Source of the DNA: Sideroxydans sp.
Lineage (GTDB): Bacteria; Pseudomonadota; Gammaproteobacteria; Burkholderiales; Gallionellaceae
DNA length: 64,000 bases
Direction: 5' to 3'
Assembly: GCA_024636935.1 (NCBI GenBank)
Contig: JAGXGC010000005.1
Span: 1 to 64,000, forward strand
In this document: positions 9,087 to 17,281 of the stretch, in pieces
How the letters are laid out: each line of letters opens with the position of its first letter
Position numbering within the stretch: position 1 is the stretch's first letter
Notes under the pieces: generated by a model
Database searches by the model: none
Told to the model about the DNA's origin: nothing
The model's input: the letters and a program-made list of their open reading frames with translations, nothing else
Program-made: the position numbers and the translations under genes

Positions 9087-9317
9087 ATGAGCAAGAACAC
9101 ACCCAACAAACCCAAGCAAGTGAGCTGGTTCAACGCCTGCGGCGGACGTGTCGGCGTGGTGGTCGGCCAGAGTGGTGACCATGCTTATATCGGTCAGGCA
9201 TTGCGCCATGACGAGGACGACGACGTTGCACATATCCTCGCATTCGGTGCGAAGTTCCCGCTGGAAGCCGCGTTGCAACTGCCGGTGTCCAAGCGCTATT
9301 CAGACGAGGCACAGTGA
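9087..9317 (+). CDS. small conserved-context protein of unknown function
   Basis: This 76-residue protein begins MSKNTPNKPKQVSWFNACGG at the ATG at 9087, which has GAAGGAAAAG upstream; the frame is open six codons further but without a better site. It contains one cysteine, a Gly/Val-rich stretch (GGRVGVVVGQSGDHAYIGQ), and an acidic DEDDD. There is no membrane helix or signal peptide. Its stop overlaps the cysI start (TGATG), so the two are translationally coupled. I do not recognise the family; position suggests a role with sulfite reductase. Confidence 0.7.
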   Translation: MSKNTPNKPKQVSWFNACGGRVGVVVGQSGDHAYIGQALRHDEDDDVAHILAFGAKFPLEAALQLPVSKRYSDEAQ

Positions 9318-11062
9318 TGTACCGCTACGACAAATTTGATCACCAGCTGACCGCCGAGCGCGTCGCCCAATACAGCGACCAGGTGCGTCGCCGTCTGTCA
9401 GGAGAATTGAAGGAAGATGATTTCCGCGTGCTGCGTTTGCAGAACGGCATCTACATGCAAGTGCACGGCTACATGATGCGCATCGCCATCCCCTATGGTT
9501 TGGCGAGCAGCGCACAAGTGCACCAACTGGCACACATTGCGCGCACCTATGACCGTGGTTACGGCCATCTCAGCACGCGCCAAAACATCCAGTTCAACTG
9601 GCTCAAGCTGGAAGACACACCGAAGATCCTAGCCGAGTTGGCCGAGGTCGAGATGCATGCCAATCAGACCTCTGGCAGTTGCATACGCAGCATCACCTCC
9701 GACGAACTGGCCGGTGTTGCACGCGACGAGCTCGTCGATCCGCGTCCCTATGCAGAGTTGCTGCGTCAGTGGAGCACCTTCCATCCAGAGTTCGCTTTCT
9801 TGCCGCGAAAGTTCAAGGTGTCGGTCAGCGGTGCGAGTGAGGATCGTGCAGCGATCGAGATCAACGATGTCGGCGTGCAAGTGGTGAAGAACGCACAGGG
9901 CGAGTTGGGTTTTTGCATCCTCGTCGGCGGCGGTCTCGGCCGCACGCCCATCATCGGTCAGGAGTTGAATGCCTTCCTGCCATGGCAGCACCTGCTGACC
10001 TATATGGAAGCCATCGTGCGTGTGTATAACGAATTCGGCCGTCGCGACAATCTGTACAAGGCGCGCATCAAGATCTTGGTGCAGACCATCGGCATCGGCG
10101 AGTTCCGCCGTCAGGTGGAAACGGAATGGCAGTTGCATAAGGACGGTCCTTCGACATTGACCGCAGCTGAGGTGGCGCGCGTGGAGGCTGCATTCAGCGC
10201 ACCTGCCTATGAAACATTGCCGCAGATCGATGCTTCCTTCGAGGCGGCGCAGCGTGACGACAAGGCATTCGCCAATTGGGTGCAGCGCAATGTCACGGCG
10301 CACAAAGTGGATGGTTACGCCGCCGTGTGGTTGTCACTCAAGCACCCTGGTTATGCGCCGGGCGACATCAGCGCCGACCAACTCGACGTGGTTGCGGCAC
10401 TGGCTGACCACTACAGCTTCGGCGAACTGCGTTTCTCACACTTGCAGAATCTGGTGCTGGCCGATGTGAAACAGTCCGAGCTGTATGCGTTGTGGCAGGA
10501 AGCGAAAGCGGCGGGTCTGGCGACGCCGAACATCGGTCTGCTGACCGACATCGTCTGCTGCCCCGGCGCGGATTTCTGCACCTTGGCCAACGCACGTTCC
10601 ATCTCGCTGTCCCGAGCCATCACTGAACGCTTCGAGGATTACGACTATCTGCACGACATCGGCGACATCGACCTGAACATCTCTGGTTGCGTGAATGCTT
10701 GCGGTCACCACCATGTGGCGCACATCGGCATCCTCGGCGTGGATAAGTCGGGCGAGGAGTGGTACCAGGTGACGATAGGCGGTAACAAGGGCACGCCCGC
10801 TGTCATCGGCAAGATCATCGGTCGCTCGTTCTCGTTCGCGCAGATCCCAGAAGTGATCTCGCGCTTGCTGCAGGTGTATGTGAGTGAGCGTGATGAAGGT
10901 GAGCGCTTCATCGACACATTGCGTCGCATCGGTCATGAGCCGTTCAAGACATTCGTCTATGCCGAGCAGGTGGCGGAAGAAGCGAAACTGTTGTTGCCGG
11001 ACTACGAAGCATTGCAGTCAGCTGTGCCATACGAACTGCCGTATTTTTCGCCGAGGTTCTAA
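9317..11062 (+). CDS. cysI: sulfite reductase hemoprotein (beta) subunit
   Basis: This is a 581-residue member of the nitrite/sulfite reductase family, which reduces sulfite to sulfide with six electrons on a coupled siroheme-[4Fe-4S] centre. The cluster cysteines appear as C-X5-C (about 415 and 421, in CCPGADFC) and C-X3-C (about 458 and 462, in SGCVNACGHHH). Two ferredoxin-like half domains precede them. Sulfite rather than nitrite as substrate is inferred from the flanking cysH, cysD and cysN. No flavoprotein CysJ is encoded nearby, so the electron donor must be something else, perhaps ferredoxin. The ATG overlaps the preceding stop; a GTG just upstream is a less likely start. Confidence 0.93.
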   Translation: MYRYDKFDHQLTAERVAQYSDQVRRRLSGELKEDDFRVLRLQNGIYMQVHGYMMRIAIPYGLASSAQVHQLAHIARTYDRGYGHLSTRQNIQFNWLKLEDTPKILAELAEVEMHANQTSGSCIRSITSDELAGVARDELVDPRPYAELLRQWSTFHPEFAFLPRKFKVSVSGASEDRAAIEINDVGVQVVKNAQGELGFCILVGGGLGRTPIIGQELNAFLPWQHLLTYMEAIVRVYNEFGRRDNLYKARIKILVQTIGIGEFRRQVETEWQLHKDGPSTLTAAEVARVEAAFSAPAYETLPQIDASFEAAQRDDKAFANWVQRNVTAHKVDGYAAVWLSLKHPGYAPGDISADQLDVVAALADHYSFGELRFSHLQNLVLADVKQSELYALWQEAKAAGLATPNIGLLTDIVCCPGADFCTLANARSISLSRAITERFEDYDYLHDIGDIDLNISGCVNACGHHHVAHIGILGVDKSGEEWYQVTIGGNKGTPAVIGKIIGRSFSFAQIPEVISRLLQVYVSERDEGERFIDTLRRIGHEPFKTFVYAEQVAEEAKLLLPDYEALQSAVPYELPYFSPRF

Positions 11063-11575
11063 ATGAAGATCATCAAAGACAAACAAGTAGTGAACGACGC
11101 ATGGCAAGTGTTGCGTCTGCACGAAGGTGATGCAGCCGACAGTATCGTGGTGCCGCAAGGTGAATTCATCGTGCCGTTGCCGGTGTGGAACTGCCAGTTC
11201 GAAGCTTTGCGTGAACGCAAAGAGTTAGGACTGTGGCTGGGCGGTTTCGAGCGTGCCGAGGACATCCCCGATGACGTGCATCGTTTCCCGATCATCGCCG
11301 TGGATTTCCACAAGTACACCGATGGTCGCGGTTACACACTAGCCTTCCGCCTACGCAAACAATATGGCTATCGCGGCGAACTGCGCGCCATGGGTGACGT
11401 GTTGCAGGATCAGTTGTTCGCATTGAATCGCGTGGGCTTTGACAGTTTTGCCATGCGCGCGGATCAAGACTTACAGCGAGGTGTATCCGGTTTCGATACG
11501 TTCTCTGTGAAATATCAAGCGTCGGTGGATGTCGATTCACCGTTGTCCAATCGCGTAGCAAGAGGAGTCGCATGA
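11063..11575 (+). CDS. DUF934 family protein of the cys operon
   Basis: The 170-residue protein matches DUF934, a family nearly always found next to CysI-type sulfite reductases in proteobacteria that lack CysJ. Conserved-looking pieces are FPIIAVDFHKYTDGRGYTLAF and LRAMGDVLQDQLFALNRVGFD. There are no metal-ligand cysteine clusters. It begins directly after the cysI stop and its end overlaps cysH by four bases (ATGA), so it is tightly coupled. Its function is unproven; a helper role in sulfite reductase electron delivery or assembly is an inference from neighbourhood. Confidence 0.88.
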   Translation: MKIIKDKQVVNDAWQVLRLHEGDAADSIVVPQGEFIVPLPVWNCQFEALRERKELGLWLGGFERAEDIPDDVHRFPIIAVDFHKYTDGRGYTLAFRLRKQYGYRGELRAMGDVLQDQLFALNRVGFDSFAMRADQDLQRGVSGFDTFSVKYQASVDVDSPLSNRVARGVA

Positions 11576-12378
11576 TGAGTGATCTACAACAAAAGATAGA
11601 CGCCACCGTGGCCGTGCTGAAGCAGGCCGCCAGTGAATTCAAGTCGGTCGTGTTCGCCAACAGTCTTGGCGCGGAAGATATGGTTCTGACTGATCTGATC
11701 GCCAAACATCAGCCAGATATCGCGATGTTCAGCTTGGATACCGGACGTCTGCCGAAAGAGACCTACGACCTGATCCAAGAAGTGCGCCAGCGTTACGACG
11801 TGCCGCTCACTGTCTATTTCCCGAACAGCGAACTGGTCGAAGCATATGTGTCGCAGCATGGCATCAACGGTTTCTACGACAGCGTCGAGAATCGCAAAGG
11901 TTGCTGCTTCGCACGCAAGGTCGAACCGCTGCGTCGTGCGTTGAAAGACAAGGGCGCGTGGATCACCGGCATGCGTCGTGACCAAGCCGTGACACGCGGC
12001 ACGCTGGAAGTCTCTTCCTTCGATGCCGATAACGGCTTGCAGAAGTTCAACCCGCTGCTGGAGTGGAGCAACAAGGACGTGTGGGCTTACATCCGTCAGA
12101 ACGATGTGCCTTACAACAAGCTGCACGACCAGTTCTACCCCAGTCTTGGTTGCGCACCGTGCACACGTTCCGTCACCCCCGGTGAAGACATTCGCGCCGG
12201 ACGTTGGTGGTGGGAGAACCCGGAGAACAAAGAGTGTGGCTTACACGTAAGTCATGGTTCTGCAGTGGCGCATGGCAGCGGTGTGCAGGCAGTGAGCAGC
12301 ACTTCATTGCAAGAGAGCCGTGAACGCATCATCGAGATCGCGGCCCGTTCTAGCGTGCAGCAGATCGAAACAGCTTGA
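11572..12378 (+). CDS. cysH: assimilatory adenylyl-sulfate (APS) reductase
   Basis: The 268-residue enzyme reduces activated sulfate to sulfite. It carries CC at 111-112 and CXXC at 194-197, the four cysteines that bind a [4Fe-4S] cluster in APS-using members, plus the catalytic ECGLH (Cys222). PAPS-specific enzymes such as that of E. coli lack the CC...CXXC pair, so the likely substrate is APS. That agrees with the absence of a CysC kinase here. SLGAEDM (31-37) and SLDTGR (54-59) belong to the PP-loop-type nucleotide fold. Two adjacent ATGs exist; the first overlaps the DUF934 stop. Confidence 0.94.
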   Translation: MMSDLQQKIDATVAVLKQAASEFKSVVFANSLGAEDMVLTDLIAKHQPDIAMFSLDTGRLPKETYDLIQEVRQRYDVPLTVYFPNSELVEAYVSQHGINGFYDSVENRKGCCFARKVEPLRRALKDKGAWITGMRRDQAVTRGTLEVSSFDADNGLQKFNPLLEWSNKDVWAYIRQNDVPYNKLHDQFYPSLGCAPCTRSVTPGEDIRAGRWWWENPENKECGLHVSHGSAVAHGSGVQAVSSTSLQESRERIIEIAARSSVQQIETA

Positions 12379-12397
12379 TCACGAATAGAGAAACATT

Positions 12398-13324
12398 ATG
12401 AAACTGGTAGAGAAAAATATGACGAAACACACCTTCTCGCATCTGGATGCACTGGAGAGCGAATCGATCCATATCATGCGCGAGGTCGCAGCGGAATGTA
12501 AGAATCCAGCACTACTGTTCTCCGGCGGCAAGGACTCCATCGTGATGTTGCGTCTGGCAGAGAAGGCGTTCCGTCCGGCCAAGTTCCCGTTCCCGTTGGT
12601 GCACATCGATACCGATCACAACTTCCCCGAAGTGATCGCCACGCGCGACAAGCTGGCGGCTGATCTGGGTGAGCGTCTCATCGTGCGTTCGTTGGAAGAC
12701 TCCATCAAGCGCGGCAGCATCGTGATCAAGGACGAGAGCAAACCACGCAATCCTTACCAGTCGGTGACGCTGCTGGAGACCATCGAAGAGTTCGGTTTCG
12801 ATGCCTGCCTGGGCGGAGCACGTCGCGATGAAGAAAAAGCGCGCGCCAAAGAACGCATCTTTTCCTTCCGCGACGAGTTCGGTCAGTGGGACCCAAAGAA
12901 CCAACGCCCGGAGTTATGGGACACCTACAACACCCGCGTGAATGCAGGCGAGAACATCCGCGTGTTCCCGATCAGCAACTGGACCGAGACGGACATCTGG
13001 GAATACATCGGGCGCGAGAACTTGCACATCCCGAACATCTACTTCGCACATGAGCGCGAAGTGATCCGTCGCGGTGACAACGTGATCCCGGTTTCGCACC
13101 TGGTGCAGCCCAAGCCGGGCGAGAAAGTGGAAGTCGCCACCGTGCGCTTCCGTACCGTGGGTGACATGACTTGTACTGCACCGGTGGAATCCACCGCGAG
13201 TACGGTGGAGGAGATCATCGCCGAGACTGCCACTACGCGCATCACCGAGCGCGGTGCGACACGCATGGACGACCAGACCTCTGAGGCGTCGATGGAACTG
13301 AGAAAAAAAGAAGGCTATTTCTGA
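12398..13324 (+). CDS. cysD: sulfate adenylyltransferase subunit 2
   Basis: CysD is the catalytic PP-loop subunit of the heterodimeric ATP sulfurylase, which makes APS from sulfate and ATP. The loop is FSGGKDSIVML near residue 42-52, followed by PLVHIDTDHNFPEV. The 308-residue length is normal. A second ATG at 12419 (MTKHTFSHLDALE...) aligns better with known N-termini and could be the true start. It follows cysH by 19 bp. Unusually, nearly 200 bp of structured DNA separates it from its partner subunit cysN. Confidence 0.95.
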   Translation: MKLVEKNMTKHTFSHLDALESESIHIMREVAAECKNPALLFSGGKDSIVMLRLAEKAFRPAKFPFPLVHIDTDHNFPEVIATRDKLAADLGERLIVRSLEDSIKRGSIVIKDESKPRNPYQSVTLLETIEEFGFDACLGGARRDEEKARAKERIFSFRDEFGQWDPKNQRPELWDTYNTRVNAGENIRVFPISNWTETDIWEYIGRENLHIPNIYFAHEREVIRRGDNVIPVSHLVQPKPGEKVEVATVRFRTVGDMTCTAPVESTASTVEEIIAETATTRITERGATRMDDQTSEASMELRKKEGYF

Positions 13325-13344
13325 TTCGTCATTGGTGAAACTAC

Positions 13345-13386
13345 TAGCCAATCCACTAAGCCAGCAAGCTGGCAAGTGGCTGGTTA
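13345..13386 (+). repeat. long imperfect hairpin just after cysD
   Basis: Starting 21 bp after the cysD stop, TAGCCA/TGGTTA, CCACT/AGTGG and GCCAG/CTGGC stack into one hairpin with a CAAG loop and small internal loops. No T-run follows, so it is not a classical terminator. It may stabilise or process the cysD end of the transcript. Confidence 0.6.
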
Positions 13387-13387
13387 T

Positions 13388-13487
13388 CCGGCGCAGGCCG
13401 GAATCCAGTCAGAAAAGAAATTCCCGCAACGCGGGCCAAAGCCTAAAGGCATATTGAATACAACCGCTGGATTCCGGCCTGCGCCGG
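13388..13487. repeat. REP/MITE-like element with 21-bp perfect inverted repeats
   Basis: The arms at 13388-13408 and 13467-13487 are exact reverse complements over 21 bp (GATTCCGGCCTGCGCCGG core). Each arm also folds on itself (TTCCGGC/GCCGGAA). The interior holds a second hairpin, CCCGC-AAC-GCGGG at 13423-13435. This is the look of the extragenic palindromes and small MITE-like elements scattered through proteobacterial genomes. It sits between cysD and cysN. Confidence 0.75.
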
Positions 13488-13520
13488 AACGACGAGACGG
13501 AAAAATTTGAGGGTTAAATC

Positions 13521-14774
13521 ATGAGCAACGAAACACAACTACTACGCTTCATCACCGCCGGTTCGGTGGATGACGGCAAGAGCACGCTGATCGGTCGCCT
13601 GCTGCACGATTCGAAGTCCATCTTCGAAGATCAGTATTCGGCTATCTCCAAGACCAGTGAGAAGCGCGGCATGGCGGCAGTCGATCTGTCGTTGTTGACC
13701 GACGGTCTGCAAGCCGAGCGCGAGCAGGGCATCACCATCGACGTGGCCTATCGTTATTTCGCCACGCCCAAGCGCAAGTTCATCATCGGCGACACACCGG
13801 GACATGAGCAGTACACGCGCAACATGGTGACGGCTGCTTCGACGGCGAACCTCGCCATCATCCTGGTCGACGCGCGCAAAGGCGTATTGACGCAGAGCAA
13901 GCGCCACTCTTATCTGGCCAGCTTGTTGAACGTGCCACACGTGGTGTTGGCCGTGAACAAGATGGATATGGTCGAATACTCGCAAGCGCGTTTCGACGAG
14001 ATCGTGGCCGAGTACAAAGCGTTCGCAGCACAACTAGACCTGCACGATGTGCATTGCATCCCGCTGTCCGCTTTGAATGGCGACATGGTGGTGGATCGCG
14101 GTGAGAATCTGGATTGGTATAAAGGCCCAGCTTTGCTGGATCTGTTGGAGAAAGTCGAGATCGATCACGACGTGAATACCAACGATTTTCGTTTTCCGGT
14201 GCAGTGGGTATGCCGTCCGCAGACTAACGAGCATCACGATTTCCGTGGTTTCGCGGGTCGCATCGAAGGCGGCGAGATCTCGGTGGGCGATGAGATCACC
14301 ATCTTGCCATCCGGCCGCACCACGACAGTGAAAGAGATCGTCACCTATGACGGCAATCTTGCCACTGCTTTTGCGCCCCAGTCGGTGACGTTGACGCTTA
14401 GCGATGAGATCGACATCTCGCGTGGCGACATGTTCGTCAAGAGCAGCGCGCATGCACCCAAGGTGGAGAAAGAATTCGAAGCCACGCTGTGCTGGTTGTC
14501 TGAAGCGCCGCTGGACAAGAGCCGCAAGTATCTGGTCAAGCACACCACACGCAGTGCCAAGTGTCTGTTCTCGCGCCTCGACTACCGCGTCGATGTGAAT
14601 ACGCTGGAGCAGCACGCTGTCGAGAAGCTGAACATGAACGACATCGCGCGCGTGGCGATCAAGGTGCAGTCGCCGCTGGTGTTCGACAGCTATGACATCG
14701 ACCGCGCAACCGGCAGCTTCATTGTCATCGACGAGGCGAGCAACAACACTGTCGCTGCTGGCATGATTGCATAA
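13521..14774 (+). CDS. cysN: sulfate adenylyltransferase subunit 1 (GTPase)
   Basis: CysN is an EF-Tu-like GTPase that drives APS synthesis by CysD. G-box motifs are visible: GSVDDGKST (14-22), DTPGHEQY (about 92-99) and NKMD (about 147-150), followed by two beta-barrel domains. At 417 residues it lacks the fused APS kinase (CysC) domain seen in some bacteria, which fits the APS-type CysH. AGGGTTAAATC precedes the ATG. It is the last gene of the sulfur operon and is followed by a strong hairpin. Confidence 0.95.
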   Translation: MSNETQLLRFITAGSVDDGKSTLIGRLLHDSKSIFEDQYSAISKTSEKRGMAAVDLSLLTDGLQAEREQGITIDVAYRYFATPKRKFIIGDTPGHEQYTRNMVTAASTANLAIILVDARKGVLTQSKRHSYLASLLNVPHVVLAVNKMDMVEYSQARFDEIVAEYKAFAAQLDLHDVHCIPLSALNGDMVVDRGENLDWYKGPALLDLLEKVEIDHDVNTNDFRFPVQWVCRPQTNEHHDFRGFAGRIEGGEISVGDEITILPSGRTTTVKEIVTYDGNLATAFAPQSVTLTLSDEIDISRGDMFVKSSAHAPKVEKEFEATLCWLSEAPLDKSRKYLVKHTTRSAKCLFSRLDYRVDVNTLEQHAVEKLNMNDIARVAIKVQSPLVFDSYDIDRATGSFIVIDEASNNTVAAGMIA

Positions 14775-14798
14775 CAAGCACTCTGCAGCTGTAGCCAA

Positions 14799-14833
14799 TT
14801 GAGGCCTGATTCGAGCTATCGAATCAGGCCTCA
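14799..14833 (+). terminator. long hairpin terminator after cysN
   Basis: A perfect 15-bp stem (TTGAGGCCTGATTCG and its complement, loop AGCTAT) begins 25 bp after the cysN stop. The following sequence is only moderately T-rich (TCATATTT), so termination efficiency is uncertain, but no other signal separates cysN from the next gene. Confidence 0.65.
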
Positions 14834-14915
14834 ATCATATTTGCAGGCAGCCCAACTCTACCCATGCCTGTGGTATCTTTGCCAACATTCGAAACGGATG
14901 CCATATCTCTAATCC

Positions 14916-15845
14916 ATGAGCCTGCTGTCACTGATCGCCGCCCTGCTGCTGGAACAGCTACATCCGCTGTCATCGCGCAAGTATCTGCTCACTTGGTTGG
15001 GTGACTACGCGCAGTATTTCCGTAACCGTTTCGATGCGGGTGAACACTCACATGGCCGCATCGCCTGGTTGTTGGCCGTCCTGCTTCCGTTCGTAATGAT
15101 CTGGGCGGTGTACAGCATCCTGTTCGCCAAGCACCCGGTGTTCGCTTGGGCCTTTAGTGTGTTGGTGCTCTACCTCACCATGGGTTTCCGCCAGTTCAGC
15201 CATTACTTCACCGACATCAATCTCGCACTGCAAGATAACGACTTGAATCAGGCGCGTAGCCTGTTGAGTGAATGGACAGGAAAATCCTGTCACGATCTCA
15301 ATCCGCAGGAAGTCGCGCGACTCACCATCGAACAGGCATTGCTGGCTTCACATCGTCATGTGTTTGGCGTGATTGTCTGGTTCGTTATCTTCATGATCTT
15401 GGGTATGGGGCCAGTCGGTGCCATGCTTTATCGAGTGACGACATTCATCAGTGCACGTTGGAAAGGTCAGGGGGAAGAGAACGACTTCGGCCTCTTCTCG
15501 CAGAAGATGTGCCGCGTACTCGAATGGCTACCGTTACGACTCACCGCCAGTAGTTTTGCCATCGTCGGCAACTTCGAAGACACTATCTATAGCTGGCGTA
15601 CACAAGCTGCTGAATGGCCCGAGCCGGACGAAGGCATCGTGCTGGCCAGCGGTGCCGGAGCACTCGGTATCAAACTCGGCCAGACCATGATTCTGGACGA
15701 TCAACCTGTCTACCGCCCTGATCTGGGTAGTGGTGAAGACGTAGACACCGAACACATGCAAAGCGCCATTGGACTGGTGTGGCGCACGCTGGTGTTCTGG
15801 CTACTGTTGCTGCTGTTGATGACAGGTGTGCATCTGCTGGGGTAG
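14916..15845 (+). CDS. CobD/CbiB-family membrane protein
   Basis: The 309-residue protein has membrane helices near residues 1-15, 50-70, 72-90, 150-175 and at the C-terminus, and the arrangement LIAALLLEQLHPL... GFRQFSHYFTDINLAL seen in betaproteobacterial CobD/CbiB-family proteins. These are distant relatives of adenosylcobinamide-phosphate synthase and of the AmpE-type sensor. No other cobalamin genes are in the window, so a cobalamin role should not be assumed. It is convergent with the islet and rsgA. Confidence 0.78.
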   Translation: MSLLSLIAALLLEQLHPLSSRKYLLTWLGDYAQYFRNRFDAGEHSHGRIAWLLAVLLPFVMIWAVYSILFAKHPVFAWAFSVLVLYLTMGFRQFSHYFTDINLALQDNDLNQARSLLSEWTGKSCHDLNPQEVARLTIEQALLASHRHVFGVIVWFVIFMILGMGPVGAMLYRVTTFISARWKGQGEENDFGLFSQKMCRVLEWLPLRLTASSFAIVGNFEDTIYSWRTQAAEWPEPDEGIVLASGAGALGIKLGQTMILDDQPVYRPDLGSGEDVDTEHMQSAIGLVWRTLVFWLLLLLLMTGVHLLG

Positions 15846-15905
15846 GCCGCGAGTTCGGCTGCTAACGACCAGTAAGTGCTCCTTTAGTTGCGACTGAGAC
15901 GACTA

Positions 15906-16014
15906 CTTCTCGGCCATTGCAGTCATGCAGGTTGTTTCTCTTTATGTCCGTTGACTTGCGAAAGCAGACACTGAAGATTGGGTAGAAAGTGTCTAGTGTT
16001 TCGGGGTCGATTCA
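15906..16014 (+). repeat. left copy of a ~110-bp inverted repeat bounding an islet
   Basis: This stretch is the reverse complement of 17734-17843 with 11 mismatches and one single-base gap over 110 positions, about 89% identity. It starts CTTCTCGGCCATTGCAG and ends GGTCGATTCA. It contains an internal dyad (GACACT ... AGTGTC). Its inner end is followed after 13 bp by ATGAAAAA, just as the right copy is followed after 5 bp by ATGAAAAA. Confidence 0.85.
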
Positions 16015-16027
16015 TTGGAAGGTTGTA

Positions 16028-16153
16028 ATGAAAAAGATTGCTCCTCGGCTCAAGTGGTTATCGAGAACTAATGTAGAACGCTGTCAGTCCGGTCTAAACC
16101 CTGGTGGGATTTCAATGTGGTCAGGTGAATTTTTGGCAATCCCCAACAAGTAA
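16028..16153 (+). CDS. possible 41-codon peptide beside the left repeat
   Basis: A short frame, MKKIAPRLKWLSRTNVERCQ and onward to a TAA at 16151-16153, opens 13 bp inside the left repeat with GGAAGG upstream of the ATG. It overlaps, antisense, the last 70 bp of the hypothetical membrane protein gene. It may be a remnant of a gene once driven from the repeat, or chance. I cannot tell whether it is translated. Confidence 0.25.
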   Translation: MKKIAPRLKWLSRTNVERCQSGLNPGGISMWSGEFLAIPNK

Positions 16154-17097
16154 AGAATCAATTCTTGTGATTCAGATTGGAGTTGATTAAATGCTTCGTC
16201 AGTGTTGAGTGCTTGTTCAACCATTTCCATACGTTGAGATTTTGACGTTCCAGACCAATAACTATTGCTCTGCATCGCCCCTCTTATATTATTGTATTTA
16301 TCGGATTTTATGCTTTTGTACTTTGTAAGTATGTTGCACTCCTTACTCTTTAGAAAATCTGAAGTTTCTCGGTAAATATCAGGCCTTTTTTCAACTTGCA
16401 TCCATTCAAACTGTTCCGCACAGTTGTGTGATTTTATGGGAAGTGAAGTATGCTCCTCCGCTTGGGAACGGCTGGCTGCATTCCCTGCATCTTGAGATTG
16501 GATGCTGCGCGCTGTATTTGGCACAACGAGATTGTTGTTCTTACTTTCACCTTTGAAATAGATATAACCCACGGCACAAGCAATCAATACTCCAAAAACA
16601 ATCCCAGTGCGCTTTAGGTTTTTTCTTGCCTGAATAGACTCACTCGGTTCTGGCTGATTATCTATTTCAAGTTGTTCTTCTGACGATTTAAGAGCTAAAA
16701 GCCGTTCCACTCTTCGAGCAATATATTTTGCTTTAGTAGCAGCTTCGTCACCATTACTCTCTGCGTAAGCCCTGGCCCAAACTGCCAGCTCACGAGAATC
16801 CGAATCTAGTTCTCTGGCAGCCTGCTCATAAGCCCAGTCATCCTTTTTGCCATTATTGGCTGTTCTCGTCTTTAATATTCCTCGGTTACGTCTTGTAGTT
16901 TTCCGCTTAATCCCGAGCAGCCAGTAGCAAGCAAGAGAGGCCAGAATTGGCGGTATGCTTGCACCCATCATGTACGCAACAGGATGAGCTATATAATGTG
17001 TCGAATTATTGTTAATCGCACTAAATGCTGCCAGTCCAGTAAGTAAGACAAAGCAGAAGGCGGAAATAACTATTCGCTGCTTATTAGAAAGGTTCAT
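16084..17097 (-). CDS. hypothetical membrane protein of the islet
   Basis: I do not recognise this 337-residue protein beyond its layout. Two membrane helices lie near residues 9-27 and 38-63. A charged cytoplasmic-looking segment follows, with WARAYAESNGDEAATKAKYI near 107-126, a pattern I have seen in other bacterial membrane-anchored proteins of unknown role. A third helix is at about 163-182, and then a polar C-terminal domain has cysteines at about 226 and 255. The ribosome site is strong (AGGAGGAG, 5 bp before the ATG). Base composition is clearly AT-richer than the neighbours, which suggests horizontal acquisition. Confidence 0.72.
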   Translation of the reverse strand: MNLSNKQRIVISAFCFVLLTGLAAFSAINNNSTHYIAHPVAYMMGASIPPILASLACYWLLGIKRKTTRRNRGILKTRTANNGKKDDWAYEQAARELDSDSRELAVWARAYAESNGDEAATKAKYIARRVERLLALKSSEEQLEIDNQPEPSESIQARKNLKRTGIVFGVLIACAVGYIYFKGESKNNNLVVPNTARSIQSQDAGNAASRSQAEEHTSLPIKSHNCAEQFEWMQVEKRPDIYRETSDFLKSKECNILTKYKSIKSDKYNNIRGAMQSNSYWSGTSKSQRMEMVEQALNTDEAFNQLQSESQELILYLLGIAKNSPDHIEIPPGFRPD

Positions 17098-17281
17098 AAC
17101 GCTCCTCCTGGTAGCATTTTTATGCGGTTAAGTGATTTCGCGGACCAAAGAAAGGATGCCGAAATAATAATACGATTTTCATAACCGCCCTCTTTCTAGA
17201 ATCTTAGTATGGGACAACTATTTTCTGTGACGATATACATAATCTGAGTGACAAATTTGGACACTCATTTGTTAATCGTAA

